From Helicobacter_B zhangjianzhongii (lineage in GTDB: Bacteria > Campylobacterota > Campylobacteria > Campylobacterales > Helicobacteraceae): DNA of 64,000 bases. The first letter of the stretch is position 1; every line of letters starts with the position of its first letter. Under the pieces are notes generated by a model, which was given only the letters and a program-made list of their open reading frames with translations, searched no databases and had not been told where the DNA came from. This document shows, piece after piece, positions 17,615-26,984 of this stretch. The stretch is taken from NCBI RefSeq assembly GCF_030249855.1, contig NZ_JANURN010000001.1:124001-188000 (forward strand), in the 5' to 3' direction. A program made the position numbers and the translations under genes.

Positions 17615-18223
17615 ATGCAGGATATAAGTAAAGCAAAAGCTACAACAAACGCCACGCCACGCACAGATAGAGACATTTTCACGCGTGATTTAAATGGGGA
17701 GCTAGTGGATATGAATGATCCGGAGTTTGATAAGATTAAAGAAATTATCTTGCGGACAATAGAGCTTACCCATAAGCTAAATTCCGCACATCATAGCCCA
17801 GAATCTACACGAGCGATTTTTAGCGAGATTGTAGGCTATGAGGTGGATTCTAGCACTTGGATTATCCCGCCTTTTTATGTGGATTTTGGACGCAATATCA
17901 AGGTAGGCAAAAACTTCTTTATGAATCAATCTTGCACTTTTATGGATAGGGGTGGGATAACGATTGGCGATGATGTGTTTATCGCCCCAAAGGTATGTCT
18001 CACTACAATCAATCACGACTTTAACCCCTATAATCGCAAGGCGACTTTCACAAAGCCCATTGTGATAAAAGATAGGGTGTGGATAGGGATAAATGCCACG
18101 ATTTGCCCGGGCGTTACCATTGGGGAAAATTCAATCATCGCCGCAGGAAGCGTGGTAACAAAAGATGTCCCGCCAAATGTCATTGTCGGCGGCAATCCTG
18201 CCAAGATTCTAAAAACGCTTTAA
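17615..18223 (+). CDS. Maltose/galactoside O-acetyltransferase-like enzyme
   Basis: 202 aa from ATG 17615 (GTG 17609 is in frame but leaves too little room from AGGA). Left-handed beta-helix acyltransferase: a helical N-terminal part (about 10-70), then hexapeptide repeats including the TTINHDFNPYNR catalytic-histidine region, VWIGINATICPGVTIGEN and the final IIAAGSVVTKDVPP-IVGGNPAK signature of the NodL/LacA/Maa family. Probably CoA-dependent acetylation of a sugar or detoxification of a hydroxylated compound. Last gene of the MerR-linked set; A/T-rich like its neighbours. Confidence 0.82.
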   Translation: MQDISKAKATTNATPRTDRDIFTRDLNGELVDMNDPEFDKIKEIILRTIELTHKLNSAHHSPESTRAIFSEIVGYEVDSSTWIIPPFYVDFGRNIKVGKNFFMNQSCTFMDRGGITIGDDVFIAPKVCLTTINHDFNPYNRKATFTKPIVIKDRVWIGINATICPGVTIGENSIIAAGSVVTKDVPPNVIVGGNPAKILKTL

Positions 18224-18283
18224 GAATCTTAGCTGATGTAAAGCTTAAATGGTGTTTATTATCTTATGTGTTTATAGGATATG

Positions 18284-18418
18284 CTAACCTTGCATATCCC
18301 CCTTGTGTGCTTGTCCCCACGCGCACATAGAATCCAAAATTGGTATAAGTGATTTCCCACGAGATGATAGGCTATATTCTACTTTAGGTGGGATTTGCGG
18401 GTTTTTGCGTTGAGTGAT
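18284..18418 (-). pseudogene. Remnant of an HxlR-family regulator (C-terminal fragment)
   Basis: On the minus strand an open stretch of about 45 codons reads IPPKVEYSLSSRGKSLIPIL followed by DSMCAWGQAH, the characteristic C-terminus of HxlR/MarR-like regulators. A TAA stop lies directly upstream in the same frame and no intact winged-helix part is recognisable in the remaining DNA. A decayed regulator gene is the simplest reading. It lies next to the MerR-linked set, at the edge of the A/T-rich segment. Confidence 0.6.
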
Positions 18419-18489
18419 TTAAACAACACGCCCTTTAATGCAGCGTTTAGGAGCGTTTATCACGCGACTTTAAAGAAAAATAGCGCATA

Positions 18490-18795
18490 AATCCCAAGTA
18501 GCCTAGAATCCACTTTTGACAAAACACTTAAATCCAAACCACAAGCCGACCCCCTCTCACTCGTGAGCTGATGAAACTCTCTCCATCATCGCGAGCCGAC
18601 AAGGTCGGCGTGGCGATCCATAGCCTAGAATCCATTTTTCAAAAGTGGATTCTAGTGCAAAAGCAGTGGATCTATGGATTACTAAAGAAGCTGCGGCTTC
18701 GCCTTGCTTTGCCACGCTTTGCAAAGCAAGGCTTGCAATGACAGAAATGTAGATTCTAATAACAACACCCAAAAGTGCCTAGAATCCACTTTTGC
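18490..18795. repeat. Intergenic repeat cluster between acetyltransferase and ankyrin genes
   Basis: Holds several TAGAATCCACTTTTG units (about 18503, 18630, 18642 inverted, 18780), a hairpin element with constant ends CATCGCGAG and GTGGCGATCCA around GCCGAC/GTCGGC (18586-18620), and a second copy in the opposite orientation around GCTTTGC/GCAAGGC (about 18709-18742). No gene seen. The -10-like tatact at about 18811 probably serves the downstream gene. Confidence 0.8.
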
Positions 18796-18875
18796 TTACG
18801 ATCAGTGTGCTATACTTTAGGATTTTACTTAGAGATTTTATTTGAAGTGGGCTTGCCATATCACAAAGGATTTAT

Positions 18876-20162
18876 ATGTTACGACTTATCACGCTTTTTG
18901 CCATATCTTTCGCGCTTTGCTTGGGACAAGTGCTAGAGAGCTCTGCCACCGCACCCACACAAGAAGAGGCAAAAAGTGCCGCGCTTGATGAGCTCTCTCA
19001 AAGCATAGAAGTAAGCGTGCGTGCTAAGCACAGCATTATCCAAGCCCAGAGTCAAGAGCAATCCTATGAAGAAGTCATAAGCCACATTACACTAGAATCT
19101 AGCTCGCAATTTATCCAGCCAAAAATCACCTACAAAAAGCTTAAGAAAAATCTCTATGAAGCAGCTATCTTAATCGATGATCCAGCCCCCTATCACGCCG
19201 CGCTAAAGAAGCTTAGTGCTGAAATTGATGCGCTAAGCATAGGTGTTGAGACGCCTATCACGCAAAGGGACCTAAAGGAGCGCATCTATAAGCTAGAAAA
19301 TATCATAGGCTTATATAAAACCTATCGCGCTTATGAGCTAGTGCTACTTGCTATGGGAGAGCCTATACGCAGCGCACCTAAGCAAAATCTCGCCTATTTT
19401 GCCGCAAAGTATTCTTCTATCGATCCTAAGATGTTTGAGCGGCGCGCAGATTCTAGCCCTACTCAAGCTTCTTCAAAAGACATTGCTACAAGCAGAAGCT
19501 ACCATTATAGCCGAGGCTACAATTCTAGCCAAGCACTCTTTGAAGCGATTAGGGCAGGCAATAGCGATGGCGTGTATTCCGCACTAAAAGATGGCATAAA
19601 CCCAAACATTATGGACGATTTTGGCACACCAGCTTTGATACTTGGGCTTACCAATCCAGACATCACCACCTTGCTACTAGAGTTTGGCGCAAACCCTGAA
19701 GAGGTTGATAATGAAGGACGCACGCCCTTGATTGCCGCCACAGATCCACGCATTAGCAACAAAACTTGCCGCAGTATTCAAGCTCTTTTAGAGTATAAAG
19801 CAAATCCAAACCACACCATAGCTTATGATGGCAGCACGCAAATCCCTTTAGTGCAAATGTATAACAACTACAATGAAATGGGCTTTGTCGGGGAGTTTTG
19901 GGAGAAGCAAGGTATATATGAGTGTAATAAGCGCGAGCTTATAAAGCTCTATTTGCAAAAGGGTGCAGACATCAATTTGCGCGATGATTCTGGGCGGGGG
20001 ATTTTGTATTTTGCTGCGATGAGTGGGGATATAGAGCTTGTGCGGCTTTTGCTAGATTCTGGTGCGAAGATTGATCCTAGCATTGATCGGGGCAACACAA
20101 ACACCACCGCTGGCAAGAGTATCCAAGCTTTGCTAGATAGCAGAGCAAGCGCGCAAAGGTAA
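18876..20162 (+). CDS. Exported ankyrin-repeat protein with LPP20-like N-terminal domain
   Basis: 428 aa. Signal peptide about 1-17 (LITLFAISFALCLG). Residues 18-110 are Ala/Glu/Ser-rich and resemble the LPP20/flagellar-assembly-associated fold of Helicobacter envelope proteins; this is weak. Ankyrin repeats occupy about 225-420: ALFEAIRAGNSDGVYSALKDG, DDFGTPALILGLT, DNEGRTPLIAAT, NLRDDSGRGILYFAAMSGD and ELVRLLLDSGAKID. Likely a periplasmic or outer-membrane-attached protein-interaction module. Function unknown. Confidence 0.7.
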   Translation: MLRLITLFAISFALCLGQVLESSATAPTQEEAKSAALDELSQSIEVSVRAKHSIIQAQSQEQSYEEVISHITLESSSQFIQPKITYKKLKKNLYEAAILIDDPAPYHAALKKLSAEIDALSIGVETPITQRDLKERIYKLENIIGLYKTYRAYELVLLAMGEPIRSAPKQNLAYFAAKYSSIDPKMFERRADSSPTQASSKDIATSRSYHYSRGYNSSQALFEAIRAGNSDGVYSALKDGINPNIMDDFGTPALILGLTNPDITTLLLEFGANPEEVDNEGRTPLIAATDPRISNKTCRSIQALLEYKANPNHTIAYDGSTQIPLVQMYNNYNEMGFVGEFWEKQGIYECNKRELIKLYLQKGADINLRDDSGRGILYFAAMSGDIELVRLLLDSGAKIDPSIDRGNTNTTAGKSIQALLDSRASAQR

Positions 20163-20213
20163 CAAGCTAGAATCTATCAACAAAGGAAAAACCCTAAATA
20201 CCAAAGGAGTGCA

Positions 20214-21080
20214 ATGGTAAGAGTTTTTGTGATTATGAGTTTGCTAGCGGCGGTAGCTTTTGGCTTCCCTAGGGAGCTGACGCACACAGGGCTATTAAGT
20301 GATAGTGGCATAGTGAGTTATGATTCTCTCACATTTAGCGGGACTAATGGTGTAGGGACTAATGGTGTAGAAGAAGTGAGCTTTGCTGGAGAGGTGGAGC
20401 TTACCGGTGTGCTTGAGAAAGGCTATGAGGACGAAATGGAGGGGAGTCAAATGAGCCTAAGATTCTACCCTGATACAAATCTTAAGCTGCCATTTTTGTA
20501 TCATAGTTTTATTAGTATAGATGAGCTGAAGAAGATAGATTTTACAAAGCATAGGGAAAATAGATCCGTGCTTATCTTGAATGCTAGAGACTTGGCACTG
20601 CAAGGAGAGCTTGGGCTAGATAAAAAGATTTTTGGTGTCGTGGCGGCTAGGGCAAAAGTGCGGCTTAAACATTATAGATTCTATGGTGAGGGTGATGCGG
20701 GGCACGAGATTTATGCAAATATAGAACGCGTGGAGATTTTGAGCGGTATTTCTATCTCGCCTTTGGCTTATGAAGATTTAGGGTCTTTGCGTTTGAAATA
20801 TAAATCTACAGATAGCTATATCAATCTCCGCCAATCCCCCAATGGCACAATCATTACACAAATTAAGCGCGAGTGTGTGGCAAAGGATTTTGGCGGAGGG
20901 GCTAGTAACGAAGCTGGTGCGAGATTGTATTATGCAGGGGAGAGCCTATCGGCTAGGAGTAAGGCAAGCACGCAAGATTCTGCTTGGCTTGGAGTGTTTT
21001 ATTTCCCCAATGGTGCAAAAAGTCCAATATTTGGCTATATCCACGGATCGCAGGTGTTTTGTGCCTTTGGTATTGATTAG
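20214..21080 (+). CDS. Exported protein with C-terminal SH3b-like domain
   Basis: 288 aa, signal peptide about 1-18 (VFVIMSLLAAVAFGFP). The segment around residues 40-52 contains a short duplication, GTNGV twice, from an 11-12 bp tandem repeat. Residues about 205-285 read SYINLRQSPNGTIITQIKRE and WLGVFYFP then FGYIHGSQVF, the layout of a bacterial SH3 domain. The middle part (70-190) is beta-rich and not recognised. It ends just before a perfect 14-bp inverted repeat separating it from the convergent metal-efflux operon. Confidence 0.6.
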   Translation: MVRVFVIMSLLAAVAFGFPRELTHTGLLSDSGIVSYDSLTFSGTNGVGTNGVEEVSFAGEVELTGVLEKGYEDEMEGSQMSLRFYPDTNLKLPFLYHSFISIDELKKIDFTKHRENRSVLILNARDLALQGELGLDKKIFGVVAARAKVRLKHYRFYGEGDAGHEIYANIERVEILSGISISPLAYEDLGSLRLKYKSTDSYINLRQSPNGTIITQIKRECVAKDFGGGASNEAGARLYYAGESLSARSKASTQDSAWLGVFYFPNGAKSPIFGYIHGSQVFCAFGID

Positions 21081-21145
21081 GCGCGTATTTTGGCTGATTT
21101 GATACGCTTATCAAATATCTTAAACCTGCCATATCGCGCAAATTT

Positions 21146-21178
21146 AGAGCTAGATTCTAGGTGGTAGAATCTAGCTCT
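21146..21178. terminator. Bidirectional hairpin terminator built from inverted TAGAATCTAGCTC
   Basis: AGAGCTAGATTCTA (21146-21159) and TAGAATCTAGCTCT (21165-21178) are perfect 14-bp arms around the loop GGTGG. It lies exactly between convergent genes (stops at 21080 and 21183), and its arms are made of the over-represented TAGAATC word. Confidence 0.7.
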
Positions 21179-21182
21179 GTGG

Positions 21183-21476
21183 CTAGCTTTCAAAGTCAGT
21201 GATATTTTGCAGCATATAGCAGCTAATATCATCGCGTCCGTATTTGGTATAAAAATACCCTACAAGCTCCACAGCCCTATCATAGTCGATATATAAATCA
21301 AACCGCCCATACTGCTTGCGCCCACTTACTTGCTCTCTTTGACTAATGAGCAAATCGCGCAAGGCATATTTATCACAAGAGCTATAATAAAAGTCATTAA
21401 ATCTGCGCTCTAGCAGCGCATCGACAATGTGGTCTTTAAGCTTACTATCGGCATAAATTTGTAGCCAGCTACACAT
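21183..21476 (-). CDS. DUF3240 family protein of the metal-efflux operon
   Basis: 97 aa, small soluble alpha/beta protein without signal or membrane segment. DUF3240 proteins are found directly after CusA/CzcA-type RND pumps, here 11 bases downstream of cznA, as HP0968 follows in H. pylori by recall. A ferredoxin-like metal- or PII-like regulatory role is possible but unproven. Cysteines at positions 2, 34 and 85 are visible. Confidence 0.65.
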   Translation of the reverse strand: MCSWLQIYADSKLKDHIVDALLERRFNDFYYSSCDKYALRDLLISQREQVSGRKQYGRFDLYIDYDRAVELVGYFYTKYGRDDISCYMLQNITDFES

Positions 21477-21487
21477 AATCTCCCTTT

Positions 21488-24400
21488 CTATACGATTCGT
21501 ATGCGTTTAGCGATGATCCTAAACATCGCCGGCAGTAGTAGCAATGTCAAGGAGCTAGAGGTTACAAGCCCGCCTAGCACGACAATGGCAAGGGGCTTTT
21601 GCACCTCGCTTCCCACACCGCTTGAGAGCAGCATAGGCACAAGCCCAAATGCCGCGATAAAGGCGGTCATAAGGATAGGGCGTAGCCGCCTTTTTGCCCC
21701 CATTTCTACGGCTTCATCGACACTTTTACCCTGCTTAATAAGCTCTTTAAAATACCCTATCATCACCACGCCATTAAGCACGGCGATACCAAAGAGCGTG
21801 ATAAAGCCAATGCTCGCTGGCACAGAGATATACTCCCCAGATAAAAAGAGCGAGATAAGCCCACCTGTAACGGCAAAGGGGATATTGAGCAAAATAAGCA
21901 ATGCCAAAGGCACGCTTTTAAAAGTGAAGTAGAGGATAAAAAATATCACCACAATGCTTATAGGGATCACCACCGCAAAGCGTGCGTTGGCTCGCTGCTG
22001 ATTTTCAAACTGCCCGCCAAAAGTGATGTAGTAATTTGGCGGGAGCTTGACTTGCGCGGAGATTTTTTCCTTTGCTTCATCGACAAATCCGCCTAAATCG
22101 CGATTTTCTACATTACTACGCACGACACTCATTCTGCGATTGTTCTCGCGCACGATTGTTACAGGACCATCGACTTCTTTAATTTCAGCAATGGAGCTAA
22201 TTGGCACGACATAGCCGCGTGATGAAAACATCTCCAAAGCTTCAAGCTTAGTAATATCCGTAGATATTTCTGGGTCTTGGCGGATAATCACAGGCACGCG
22301 TGCCACGCCCATAGGGATATAGGAGACAATAATGCCCTCTAAGGAAGATTTCATAAATTTGGCAAACTCATCGACACTTACGCCCACATTGCTCATAATG
22401 TGCTTTTCTGGGGTTATGTAGAGATAATTTACCCCTTCATTAAGCGTGGTAAAGACTTCGCTGCTGCCTCGCACCCCTTGCAAAATCCCTCGAATTTGCT
22501 TACTAAGCTCATTGAGCTTGTCAATATCATCGCCAAAGATTTTGATCGCCAAATCCCCGCGCACACCTGTAAGCATTTCTGAAATCCGCATATCAATAGG
22601 CTGGGTAAAAATAAAGCTAATCCCCACAAAGCTTTGCAGGGATTTTGTGATTTTCTCAAGCACTTCTTGCTTGCTTTTTGCCTGCCATTTTTCTTTAGGG
22701 ATAAAGGAGATAAACATATCGCTTTGATTAAGACCATCAAGACTAAGTCCTAGCTCATCAGTCCCTGTGCGTGCGACAATTTCTTTGACCTCTGGGACCT
22801 TTTCTTTAATCGTTTTTTGGATACGCAGTAGCAAATCGCGCGATTGTGTAAGCGAGACAGATGGTGTCATCTCCACCATAAGCACCGCATCGCCTTCATC
22901 AAGGGTTGGCATAAATGATTTACCCACAAAAGGAAAGAGAGAGAGCGAGAGAAACAAAAATACAAATGCACAGCTAATGACTAATTTACTATGACTTAGG
23001 CAAAAGTGTAGGGTGGGCGTGTAGATTTTATAAAAAAAGCGCGTGATAAGTGTTTCTTTATGCTCTTTGGTCTTTAGCACAAGAGAGGCGACTACGGGGA
23101 TCACAGTGATTGAAAGCACCAAAGAGCCTAAAAGGGCGAAAACTATGCTTTTTGCCAAAGGGGCAAACATCTTGCCCTCTAAGCCCTCTAAAGTAAGGAT
23201 TGGCACAAAAAATACGATGATGATGATGATCCCGCTTACCACAGAGACAGAGATCTCTTTGCACGCGCGATAGAGGGCGTGTAGCTTTGTTGTGGTGGTA
23301 TTGGAGCTTAGCTTTTCAAAGGCATTTTCCACCATCACCACAGCAGAATCCACCAAAATCCCAATGGCAATGGCTAGCCCACCTAGGCTCATAAGATTAG
23401 CACTCATACCATTTAGGCTCATACAGATAAACGCCACAGAAAGCGCACAGGGCAAAATCACGCTTACAGCAATCGCTGCACGCAAATCCCCTAAAAACAA
23501 AAACAACAGCACCACAATTAGCACAATGGCTTCAATCAGCACTTTTGTAACATTATCGACTGCCTTTTGTGTGAGATCGGAGCGATCATAGAAGACTTCT
23601 AGCCGCACGCCCTCTGGGAGCAGAGGCTTTAGCTCATCAAATTTTTCATAGATTTTTTCTATGGTTTCTTTGGAGTTTGCGCCTTTAAGTGAAAGCACGA
23701 TCGCTTGTGTCGTCTCACCTACGCCATTTTTGGTCGTAAAGCCTAGCCTAGTCATATAGCTTGTGCTTACTTCAGCAAAGTCCCCAATCTTTACAAAGCC
23801 TACATTTGTTTGTATCGCTAGCTGGGCGATTTGCTCTGGGGTGAGCGCGGCGTTTTGGATTTTGACCAAGAAGTTTTCGCCATCTCGATCCACGCGCCCT
23901 GCGCCGTCATTTTTCAAACTTGCTTCAAGAGCGGATTCTAGCTGGGTTATCGTTACCCCAAGCCTCGCCATATCATTAAAATCCGGGATCACCACAAAGG
24001 CTTTGGCAAAGCCCCCAAGCGAGCTTACATCTGCCACGCCTTTGATCTTCCTAATCTCTGGGCGGATAATGAAGTCTAAAAGCTGGCGTTTTTCAAGATT
24101 AGAGATATTGCCCTCAATAGTGAACATAAACATATCTGAAAGTGGGGTTACAATAGGCTGTAAGCGCACATCAACACCACTTGGGAGATCAGCTAGCACA
24201 TTTGCTAGCCGCTCGTTTGTCATCTGGCGTGCGAGATAAATATCCACACTATCATCAAAATCTAGCACAATATCCGCGATAGCATATTTGGAAGTGGAGC
24301 GCAAGAGCTTCTGCCCAGGTAAGCCTTGAAGTTCTAGCTCTAAGGGGCGCACGACTCGGTTTTCTACTTCTTCTGGTGCCATACCTGGGGCTTTGACAGC

Positions 24401-24547
24401 TACGCGCACTTGGGTTGATGAGACATCAGGGAATGCATCAATAGCAATGCTTAAAAAGCTATACCCACCAAAAAGCAGCAATGCACACGCGCAAATCATT
24501 ATGATAATGCGCTGCATTAAAGACCATTCGATGATTTTTGCTAGCAT
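21488..24547 (-). CDS. cznA: Heavy-metal RND efflux pump, inner-membrane transporter
   Basis: 1019 aa proton-driven RND transporter of the HME subfamily, exporting Cd, Zn or Ni across both membranes with CznB and CznC. It starts with the first membrane helix (IIMICACALLLFGGYSFLSI), then VRVAVKAPGMAPEEVENRV, a first periplasmic loop, and helix 4 with AIAIGILVDSAVVMVEN, whose acidic residue is typical of metal-specific RND pumps. The second half repeats the topology (about 480-1000) and ends LLLLPAMFRIIAKR. Its ATG overlaps the cznB stop by one base. The operon is important for nickel homeostasis in gastric Helicobacter and here shares the window with a nickel importer. Confidence 0.92.
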   Translation of the reverse strand: MLAKIIEWSLMQRIIIMICACALLLFGGYSFLSIAIDAFPDVSSTQVRVAVKAPGMAPEEVENRVVRPLELELQGLPGQKLLRSTSKYAIADIVLDFDDSVDIYLARQMTNERLANVLADLPSGVDVRLQPIVTPLSDMFMFTIEGNISNLEKRQLLDFIIRPEIRKIKGVADVSSLGGFAKAFVVIPDFNDMARLGVTITQLESALEASLKNDGAGRVDRDGENFLVKIQNAALTPEQIAQLAIQTNVGFVKIGDFAEVSTSYMTRLGFTTKNGVGETTQAIVLSLKGANSKETIEKIYEKFDELKPLLPEGVRLEVFYDRSDLTQKAVDNVTKVLIEAIVLIVVLLFLFLGDLRAAIAVSVILPCALSVAFICMSLNGMSANLMSLGGLAIAIGILVDSAVVMVENAFEKLSSNTTTTKLHALYRACKEISVSVVSGIIIIIVFFVPILTLEGLEGKMFAPLAKSIVFALLGSLVLSITVIPVVASLVLKTKEHKETLITRFFYKIYTPTLHFCLSHSKLVISCAFVFLFLSLSLFPFVGKSFMPTLDEGDAVLMVEMTPSVSLTQSRDLLLRIQKTIKEKVPEVKEIVARTGTDELGLSLDGLNQSDMFISFIPKEKWQAKSKQEVLEKITKSLQSFVGISFIFTQPIDMRISEMLTGVRGDLAIKIFGDDIDKLNELSKQIRGILQGVRGSSEVFTTLNEGVNYLYITPEKHIMSNVGVSVDEFAKFMKSSLEGIIVSYIPMGVARVPVIIRQDPEISTDITKLEALEMFSSRGYVVPISSIAEIKEVDGPVTIVRENNRRMSVVRSNVENRDLGGFVDEAKEKISAQVKLPPNYYITFGGQFENQQRANARFAVVIPISIVVIFFILYFTFKSVPLALLILLNIPFAVTGGLISLFLSGEYISVPASIGFITLFGIAVLNGVVMIGYFKELIKQGKSVDEAVEMGAKRRLRPILMTAFIAAFGLVPMLLSSGVGSEVQKPLAIVVLGGLVTSSSLTLLLLPAMFRIIAKRIRIV

Positions 24548-25611
24548 TATTGCCCCTCGACCCCGATATTGTTAATTAGCCCTTTTAGTGCTACAAGTGT
24601 GCCAGAGGCGATTTGCTCATTGCCCTTGAAGCCCTTGCCATCAATGATAAAGGACTTACTACGCTTTTCTATGACTTGCACGACTTTTGGGAGATAGCCA
24701 TTGGGGGTTTTGACAAAGATGAGATTGTCTTTAGCATTTTTAATCACAGCCGTTGAGGGCACGATATACGAGCCTTTGGGCTGCTTGCCTTCGATATAGA
24801 TGTCAGCAATCTCGCCTACGCGAAACGAGCCTTCTTTGAGATCGGCGATCGCGGTTATGGAGTTGTTGTTTTTATCCACGACTACGGATATGGTGGTGAT
24901 TTCACCGACATATTGTCCTTTTTCACTATACACCCTAGATCCGGGTAGCACATAGTCGGAGACAGAAAGTGGGATTTTGATACGCGCTAGGAGGTTGTTG
25001 TTTTTAGAGATTCTTACATAGGGGGTAAAGGCTGGGATTTTCTCGCCGGTATTTTTAGGCGCGACAGAGAGGATCCCGCTAGAGCTTGCCACAACACGGA
25101 ATCCAAAATTCCCCCTAGGTTTATCTGGATCAATCCCAAAAAGCTTGAAAGTATTTCTTAGCTGACTTAGCTTGAGATAAAGCTCTCTGCTTGCAAGATA
25201 GCTTTGCTGATATTCTCGCTGGGAGATGACACCAGCTTGGAATAAGTCTTTATCTTTTTTGGCGATTTCTTCTGCGACTCGGTGCTTGTTTTGGGTGTTT
25301 TCTAGCTCGAAAAAGAGATTATTTAACTCATTAGAGCTAATCTCACAAATCTCATTGCCCTGTTGTATCTGCTCACCTTCTCGCTTATAGATCGCCACTA
25401 CCACAACATCAAAGGTAGAGCTTTGCGTGGTGGAGTCTTTGTTGTCAAAGTCAATAAATGCGTTAAATGGCACACCTCGCGTGATGCTTGGGTTTTTTAT
25501 GGCAATATCTTTGATCCCAAGTCCTTGTGCTTGGATAGGGCTTATGCGCACTTCTTTGTAGCCATAGAGTGTGCCAAATGCGATTAACACGCCTAGAATG
25601 TATCGTTTCAT
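24547..25611 (-). CDS. cznB: RND efflux periplasmic adaptor (membrane fusion protein)
   Basis: 354 aa. N-terminal signal/anchor about 1-18 (RYILGVLIAFGTLYGY). Barrel-lipoyl-hairpin order is visible: biotinyl-lipoyl halves around VVVVAIYKREGEQIQQGNEI and SSGILSVAPKNTGEKI, an alpha-hairpin between (about 110-160, coiled, FELENTQNKHRVAEEIAKK), then beta-barrel and membrane-proximal domains (IPLSVSDYVLPGSRVY, IVPSTAVIKN). Connects CznA to CznC. Overlaps cznC by four bases and cznA by one, so the three subunits are translationally coupled. Confidence 0.88.
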   Translation of the reverse strand: MKRYILGVLIAFGTLYGYKEVRISPIQAQGLGIKDIAIKNPSITRGVPFNAFIDFDNKDSTTQSSTFDVVVVAIYKREGEQIQQGNEICEISSNELNNLFFELENTQNKHRVAEEIAKKDKDLFQAGVISQREYQQSYLASRELYLKLSQLRNTFKLFGIDPDKPRGNFGFRVVASSSGILSVAPKNTGEKIPAFTPYVRISKNNNLLARIKIPLSVSDYVLPGSRVYSEKGQYVGEITTISVVVDKNNNSITAIADLKEGSFRVGEIADIYIEGKQPKGSYIVPSTAVIKNAKDNLIFVKTPNGYLPKVVQVIEKRSKSFIIDGKGFKGNEQIASGTLVALKGLINNIGVEGQ

Positions 25612-26912
25612 TGTGTTTCTCCTATCATTGTCCCTAAGGTTTCTTCAAGTAGCGATTGTATGCCTATATACTCTAGCTTTGCATCTGCTAGCGTGATAAT
25701 GCTATCCATATAGGAATTTTGGTAGGCTAGGTATTCAAACAAGCTGATTTTCTGCGATTCATAGGCGATTTTGCCCATTTCTACTAGGTCTTTTTTGTTT
25801 TGGATATTTTCTTGCTGGAGTTCTATGAAGCTTTTTTTGGATTCTAGTTGATCAAGATAAGAATCCACACTGATGAGCAAATTGTTTTTTGTGATCTCGC
25901 TCTCACGCACACTACCGCTATGCAGGGCTAGCCACTTGCGCTTTAAATGCGTGTTTTTGGGCGTGATGGGTAGCGGGATAGAAAATCGCAGCTGGGCATT
26001 GTCGCTGGACTCTGCGTGTGCGATCCCACCACCTAGCTCAAAGGCTTCAAAGCGGTCGCGATTGGCGAGCTTGGCGTTTGTTTGATAATTCTTTGCTTGC
26101 AGGGCTAGGATATCCAAATATGGTGAAACCTCTAGCTGTTTATAGGCGGATTCTGGCTCTATGTGCGTGTAGCTAAAGTGTAGATTATCAACAACTATAT
26201 CGTGCAAGCTATCAAGAATCTCATCATCGACTTTTTCTTGATCGATCGTGTGGGCTTCTACAAGCCCTAGGAGCTGGTGTAGCGTGCGCTGCAGCTCTAG
26301 GAGCTGGGTTTGGGTCTGCATTTTTAAAAGCTTGGCATCAAGGTAGGAGTTATTAAAGCTAATATAGTCCTTTTTAGACATACTGCCTGCATCAAGCTTT
26401 GCTTTAGCGATTTGTAGCTGGTGGTAGAAATTACTCTCTCTTTGTGTCGCGACATTGTATTTTTCTTTGGTAAGGACATAGGAGAGATAGAGTCGTTTTG
26501 CAGCGATATAGGCTAGCTCTTTGTAGAGTTTATAAGCTTTATCATATTGCTCAATTTGTATGCGCAGGCTCTTATGCAAAAGTGTTTGCACCCAAGGAAG
26601 CTTAGGGCGGAGCATCACAAGTGCCGTTACAGAGACTTCGTTTTTGCCTAAAGCATTTTTGACAAAGCCTGTATCCACCTCTGTATAGGGCGACTCCCAC
26701 GAGTTTGTCGCACGCTGGGTTTCTAGCAAGCTTTGAAATTGTGCTTTGTTTTGCACGAGATTTATGCTATTTTGCTCCACTGCTTCAAAAAAGGCTTGCT
26801 TGCTGATAGGCTGCGCGTGTAACAATACACCTAAGCATAGGGCTATGCTGATCTGGCACGCCTTAGCCACAAAGATTCTCCCCAAATATGTCTTCAAGAA
26901 GTATGTTCCCAA
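25608..26912 (-). CDS. cznC: Outer-membrane efflux channel, TolC family
   Basis: 434 aa, signal sequence within residues about 15-33 (ACQISIALCLGVLLHAQ). Two long helical repeats rich in Gln/Ala/Leu (about 40-220 and 245-430) correspond to the OEP repeats of TolC-like channels. First gene of the minus-strand operon cznC-cznB-cznA-DUF3240. Intergenic space upstream (26913-26984) is 72 bp and must hold its promoter if the porin gene is separate. The N-terminus may be over-long; an alternative start at MLRP-type internal positions is not supported by a ribosome site. Confidence 0.85.
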   Translation of the reverse strand: MGTYFLKTYLGRIFVAKACQISIALCLGVLLHAQPISKQAFFEAVEQNSINLVQNKAQFQSLLETQRATNSWESPYTEVDTGFVKNALGKNEVSVTALVMLRPKLPWVQTLLHKSLRIQIEQYDKAYKLYKELAYIAAKRLYLSYVLTKEKYNVATQRESNFYHQLQIAKAKLDAGSMSKKDYISFNNSYLDAKLLKMQTQTQLLELQRTLHQLLGLVEAHTIDQEKVDDEILDSLHDIVVDNLHFSYTHIEPESAYKQLEVSPYLDILALQAKNYQTNAKLANRDRFEAFELGGGIAHAESSDNAQLRFSIPLPITPKNTHLKRKWLALHSGSVRESEITKNNLLISVDSYLDQLESKKSFIELQQENIQNKKDLVEMGKIAYESQKISLFEYLAYQNSYMDSIITLADAKLEYIGIQSLLEETLGTMIGETQ

Positions 26913-26984
26913 GCACCTTGCTACACTCCAAAGATAGTTGAAAAGTGGATTCTACAAAGATTTTTTAACCATTGTGTTAATCGT

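Noticed and set aside
18490..18795. Insertion sequence or transposase gene near the repeat clusters
   Set aside because: No transposase-like frame is present in any cluster; the mobilising enzyme, if any, must be elsewhere.
21501..24575. Several plus-strand open frames of 60-158 codons inside cznA
   Set aside because: Antisense shadows of a well-supported RND gene; Ser/Ile/Pro-biased composition typical of antisense translation.
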